This document shows, one piece after another, positions 60,629 to 64,000 of a DNA stretch of 64,000 bases (positions are counted from its first letter, which is position 1; every line of letters starts with the position of its first letter). Below the pieces are notes generated by a model. That model was not told the DNA's origin. It searched no databases and saw nothing but the letters and a program-made list of their open reading frames with translations. The DNA comes from Ephydatia muelleri (taxonomy: Eukaryota; Porifera; Demospongiae; Spongillida; Spongillidae): assembly GCA_013339895.1 (NCBI GenBank), contig JABACO010000008.1, forward strand, positions 10,272,846 through 10,336,845, given 5' to 3'. Position numbers and translations under genes: made by a program.

Positions 60629-61683
60629 CGTGCGTGTGTGTGTGTGGACTCATCGAATATACATAGCACAGGAGTACCATGCATACACACAATGCATGCA
60701 CACACAATGCATGCACACACACATAACACACATGCACACCTGCACAACAACATGTGTATGCAAGAAATTTAGCTTTGTGGAGACTTCCAGTTCTCTTCCT
60801 CCTCCCCAGTGTTTGGAGCAGTGGCTTTCTCGCTACGTCCTCTGTGGCCAGAGTCCTCCAATATTCTCATGTGGTACTTCACCCTGCTGCTGATGGCTCT
60901 CATTGTAGCACTGGTAGCACTGTATATTGGTGAGCTTAGTGCGAGTCATTTCGTACCATTTACATGGACACCATGTCTTAGATTTAAGTGCAAAACTTTA
61001 TACTTACGTGTCATTATATCAGAGGTCATGTACTTAAATATCTCTTAATGGTTTACGAGATACTTGGTGTTGAATAATTGATTAGTTTACTGATAATCTG
61101 TACTTTGCAGTGTTTTGTCTTGGTGCCCACTACGAAAACAGGTGCATGCATGCATGCATGGCATCATATTGAAGGGCCTGATACGCACAATCTTATTGTG
61201 TCAAGCATTTTGAGGAGAAATGAAAGGGTTAAACTTTATATTGGTTAGTAAGATAGATTCCATAATTACTGTGTGGAGGAAAAGGTTGATAATTGTGTAT
61301 TAGATTGTTTGGCAGCTGGTCTCAGTGCAGTATATATTAATCTTCTTTTTCCAGTACGCTACGTCCTGTATGGTTTGGTGGTCATAGCAACAGGAGGGCG
61401 CATGGAGTTGTGGCTGGTACCAAACCTTACCAATGAAAAGCTGGGGTTCTTCGACTCCTTCAAGCCTTTGTACTCTTTGAAGAAGAAGCGAAAGAAGGAA
61501 GGAAAGAAGGCCAGCAGTAAGGGCAGTGACCAAGAGAACAGTGACCAGGAGGACCAAGGGATGAGCCAGGATGGGGAGGAACAGAAGCAAGAAGACAAGA
61601 TTGGCCAAGATGCGACACACCAAGCCCCGCCACTTCCAGAAGAGCACTTAGAGGAATCTCAAGAGGTACATGAACAGCAGTGA
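59477..61683 (+). CDS. SEC62: Sec62 translocon subunit
   Basis: ER membrane component of the Sec61/62/63 post-translational translocation machinery, and in animals an ER-phagy receptor. Eight exons: 59477-59494, 59600-59735, 59826-59940, 60109-60298, 60368-60433, 60487-60547, 60810-60929, 61355-61683, all in phase. Seen: the basic N-terminus (KKTKEVDDKERQKEEALKRK), the Sec62 N-domain (YFAGSKAVDCLMESRW, AVLYCDFLLQDNYFIRAEK), a charged linker, YIWHFEPV, two membrane segments (about WYFTLLLMALIVALVALYI and YVLYGLVVIATGG), FWLVPNLT-like LWLVPNLTNEKLGF, and a Lys-rich then acidic Glu/Gln-rich cytosolic tail. No clear LC3-interacting motif is visible in the tail. Divergent from SZRD1. Confidence 0.95.
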
Positions 61684-61839
61684 TTACAAGGTCAACTCTC
61701 CAGAACTCACAAGCTATTTGAGCAAAGGTTGTTTTCATTGATTTTTTTTTTCTTTTTCAATCATCATTTCAGCAGTGATACTCGCATGATGTACACACAA
61801 CACACAAAGCTTGATGGTCGGAGGGGTTGTGTGGGGTGG

Positions 61840-63431
61840 TTACGTAAGAGTATCTTCAGTCCTGAGGTACTCCCCAATGTCTGCCTGGCGCAGCGCTACA
61901 ATGGTGCTGGGGTCTGCGTGTCTGCACTCCTGGGTGGTCTTGGCTGCTACCCCCAAACCCCTGCAAGTGATGGAAGACAAATCTCATTCTCACATTTGGC
62001 ACAGCCACTGCCTAAAACATGATACAATGTACCTGCATTTACCCTACACTATCAGTTGACTATTAATGCAAAACAATTACCTCCATCACCACAATGCAAA
62101 ACAATTACCTCCATCACCACAATGCAAAACAATTACCTCCATCACCACAATGCAAAACAATTACCCTCCATCACCACAATGCAAAACAATTACCAGTGCT
62201 ATCACAACACTTCCCCTACCTACCATAACTTCGCTACGAATCAACTATGCGTGTACAGTTATGTGGTATGACTAGCATTGTGTGCTGGCATGGGCAAGGC
62301 CTGATGTGCGTGTACAGGCACGTGGCATATCTGATATGGTGTGTGCGTGTGTTGTTTGCACTCTCTTACCAGTGGCATATCTGACATGGAGTAGATCACA
62401 ACTCCTTGATACTGCGGCACGTTCTCTGTCACACGGCTCAGGCCAGACTTGAGCACGTGATTGCCGTAAAGGAAGGTCTGTTCTGCATTAGGCTTGAGCC
62501 ACATCTTGTACTGCACAAAAGAGGCAACACACTGTATCCATGCCTCCCATAGCAACACACTGTATCCATGCCTCCCATAGCAACACACTGTATCCATGCC
62601 TCCCATAGCAACACACTGTATCCATGCCTCCCCTAGCAACACAGTGTGTCTATGCCTCCCCTAGCAACACAGTGTATATGCCTCTCCCAGCAACACACTG
62701 TATCCATGCCTCTCCCAGCAACACAGTGTATCCATGCATCTCCCAGCAACACACTGTATCCATGCTTCCCCTAGTAACATAGTGTATCCATGCCTCCCCC
62801 AGCAACACCCTGTATCCATGCCTCCCCTAGTAATGTAATAGAATCTGGACTGTACCATCGCCTAGGACCTGGAGAGCACGTAGCTTACCTTGGCATAAGG
62901 GGCCAGGTAGTCCAGCGCTGTGATGAGCAGGTGGAACTTCCCACTCTTGGTGAACTTTCCCACACAGCTGCCTAGACTAAGGAGGTTCTTCCTCTGTACG
63001 TTGCTCGCCTTCTTCATCAATTCCTCACTGCGGAGGAAAGATTAAGACAGCCGTGCTCCCTTTACCTTTACCTGTGATCTTATTGGTCGCTTATAGTACC
63101 ACGCCTCCTAAAGTCGCCACGCCCCTTTCCCTCGTCGCGCTATGTACTCTCTCGCTCACATACACACATTCACGTCATCCAAGTTTTGGTCCTCAGACAA
63201 CGCCAACCCTTTGGTAACCACGAGCCGCTAACCTCACATAATACACACGGTCCTTGTGGAGACGAAAGCAGTAACTGCCGTCCGGTCTGTCCACGAGCAA
63301 TTTGACATTCTCGCCTATGCTAATTGGACGAAGAGTTAAATTGGAAAAATTCAAACTATCCTGTAGCTGCCTCACTATTTTGCGAGTTTCTCGAACACTT
63401 TTTTAACCTCTTCCTCTGTTAACGGCCTCAT
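61840..63431 (-). CDS. NIP7: NIP7 ribosome biogenesis factor
   Basis: 60S subunit assembly protein with a C-terminal PUA RNA-binding domain. Five exons: 63431-63376, 63319-63233, 63027-62889, 62510-62370, 61960-61840. It starts [19 protein letters not shown] and continues [71 protein letters not shown] and a tail [14 protein letters not shown], near-identical in spacing to human NIP7. Exons 1-4 are exactly in phase and intron 1 is 56 bp. Exon 5 needs four G (minus strand) where the sequence has five (61950-61954); with four the product would be 180 residues, the human length. Divergent from the gene at 63538. Confidence 0.95.
62068..62205. repeat. 28-bp minisatellite
   Basis: Five units of atgcaaaacaattacctcca followed by tcaccaca, in the last NIP7 intron. 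Confidence 0.95.
62515..62832. repeat. 29-bp minisatellite
   Basis: About 11 units of agcaacacactgtatccatg followed by cctcccata or cctcccctа-like ends, in the NIP7 intron beginning a few bases from exon 4's acceptor. Confidence 0.92.
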
Positions 63432-63537
63432 TATTGAACGCTTCCAGCCACGTGGATGCGCCGCATACTATTCCGGATATCCATGACGGTAGGTGTGGCT
63501 AAAGAAGGAGCTTGTTGCTAGGGAACTACATTACATC
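63432..63537. promoter_or_regulatory. Bidirectional promoter, NIP7/unknown gene
   Basis: 106 bp between the two ATGs. It holds a perfect CACGTG E-box (63449-63454) and an ETS-type TTCCGGA (63471-63477). E-boxes of this type are frequent in ribosome-biogenesis promoters (Myc/Max-type factors), fitting NIP7. Confidence 0.65.
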
Positions 63538-64000
63538 ATGGCCGCTCCGAGTTCGGTACATCATTCGTTAGCGCTAGTCACAAGAGGAGTTACCCTGGAG
63601 CCAAAAAGTACATTTGTCGTTCCCCGAAGAGCTCACCGCTTAAAGAAGACACAGATAAAAGCGGATGAAGCCTTCGCTCTTGCATCCGCCAAACTGAAAC
63701 CAAAGGAGAACCTGCTGAGCGAGCTAGGTGCGCAAAATAATGGGTGCGTGACGCTGCTCGCTTACATGCCTCTCGATAGATTGTGTCAGCCTGGCCGATC
63801 GCGTCGTGAATAGAGCGAAAGAGCGATTGGATAGACGGCAAAAGAAGCAACCGATAAGCATCTTTCGACCGAACGGAGGCGAAACGGAGCTACGGATATC
63901 TGTCGATCGTGACAGTGAGTTGCGCGAAAGTGTGAGATGGTAAGAGAATTCTGTTTCTAACCGCTCGAATAAATCAACACACACACATGCGCACACGCAC
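63538..64000 (+). CDS. Unrecognised basic protein, 3' truncated
   Basis: The start ATG lies in MAAPSSVHHSLALVTRGVTL. Exon 1 is 63538-63743 and exon 2 63790-63939, joined in phase across a 46-bp GT-AG intron; a donor follows and the rest is beyond the window. The visible 118 residues are strongly basic: RRAHRLKKTQIK, then a helical ADEAFALASAKLKPKENLL, then ADRVVNRAKERLDRRQKK and a more folded-looking ISIFRPNGGETELRISVDRD. No signal peptide or membrane segment. I do not recognise the family. Divergence from a housekeeping ribosome factor suggests broad expression. Confidence 0.6.

Overview
This 64-kb window is nuclear DNA from a eukaryote, and almost certainly a metazoan. Its genes are multi-exon with GT-AG (and a few GC-AG) introns. 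They encode animal proteins: Cdc42, CEP104, CPLANE2/RSG1, CCDC50, GIGYF, an Sfi1-repeat protein, SZRD1, Sec62 and NIP7. Introns are either very short (46-60 bp) or inflated by microsatellites and minisatellites. Gene spacing is tight and there is little transposon debris. I infer an early-branching marine invertebrate such as a sponge or cnidarian; the sequence does not settle the species.

Layout: 0.9-2.9 kb (-) intronless XPG/PIN-fold protein of the asteroid/FAM120 type; 3.8-4.6 kb GC-rich minisatellite; 6.2-7.4 kb (+) CDC42; about 9.5-14.9 kb (-) CPLANE2 (incompletely resolved); 14.9-28.4 kb (+) CEP104, about 32 exons; 28.7-29.3 kb (-) small single-pass membrane protein of unknown function; 29.4-34.6 kb (-) CCDC50; 34.8-45.1 kb (+) GIGYF; 46.4-49.5 kb transposon-related debris, including a 'KADPEKKK' repeat ORF, an inverted partner, a 288-bp foldback element and a reverse-transcriptase-type tail; 50.1-57.2 kb (+) Sfi1-repeat protein; 57.6-59.4 kb (-) SZRD1; 59.5-61.7 kb (+) SEC62; 61.8-63.4 kb (-) NIP7; 63.5 kb to the edge (+) an unrecognised gene, cut off.

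Four gene pairs are divergent, with start codons only 65-171 bp apart: CPLANE2/CEP104, CCDC50/GIGYF, SZRD1/SEC62 and NIP7/unknown. Each presumably shares a bidirectional promoter. CPLANE2 and CEP104 are both cilium-assembly genes, so that pair looks like a co-regulated ciliary unit. Two pairs also combine RNA or translation factors with another basal cellular gene.

The tandem repeats are unusually abundant and nearly all lie inside introns. In two places the repeat unit contains a copy of the adjacent splice site. One 24-bp minisatellite occurs as two arrays in opposite orientation about 1.5 kb apart. Several coding exons (GIGYF three times, NIP7 once) have one extra base in a G or C run that breaks an otherwise perfectly conserved frame. 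Sequencing or assembly error is the likeliest cause. Exon coordinates were derived by hand from splice consensus, reading phase and remembered family sequences; no alignment was run.
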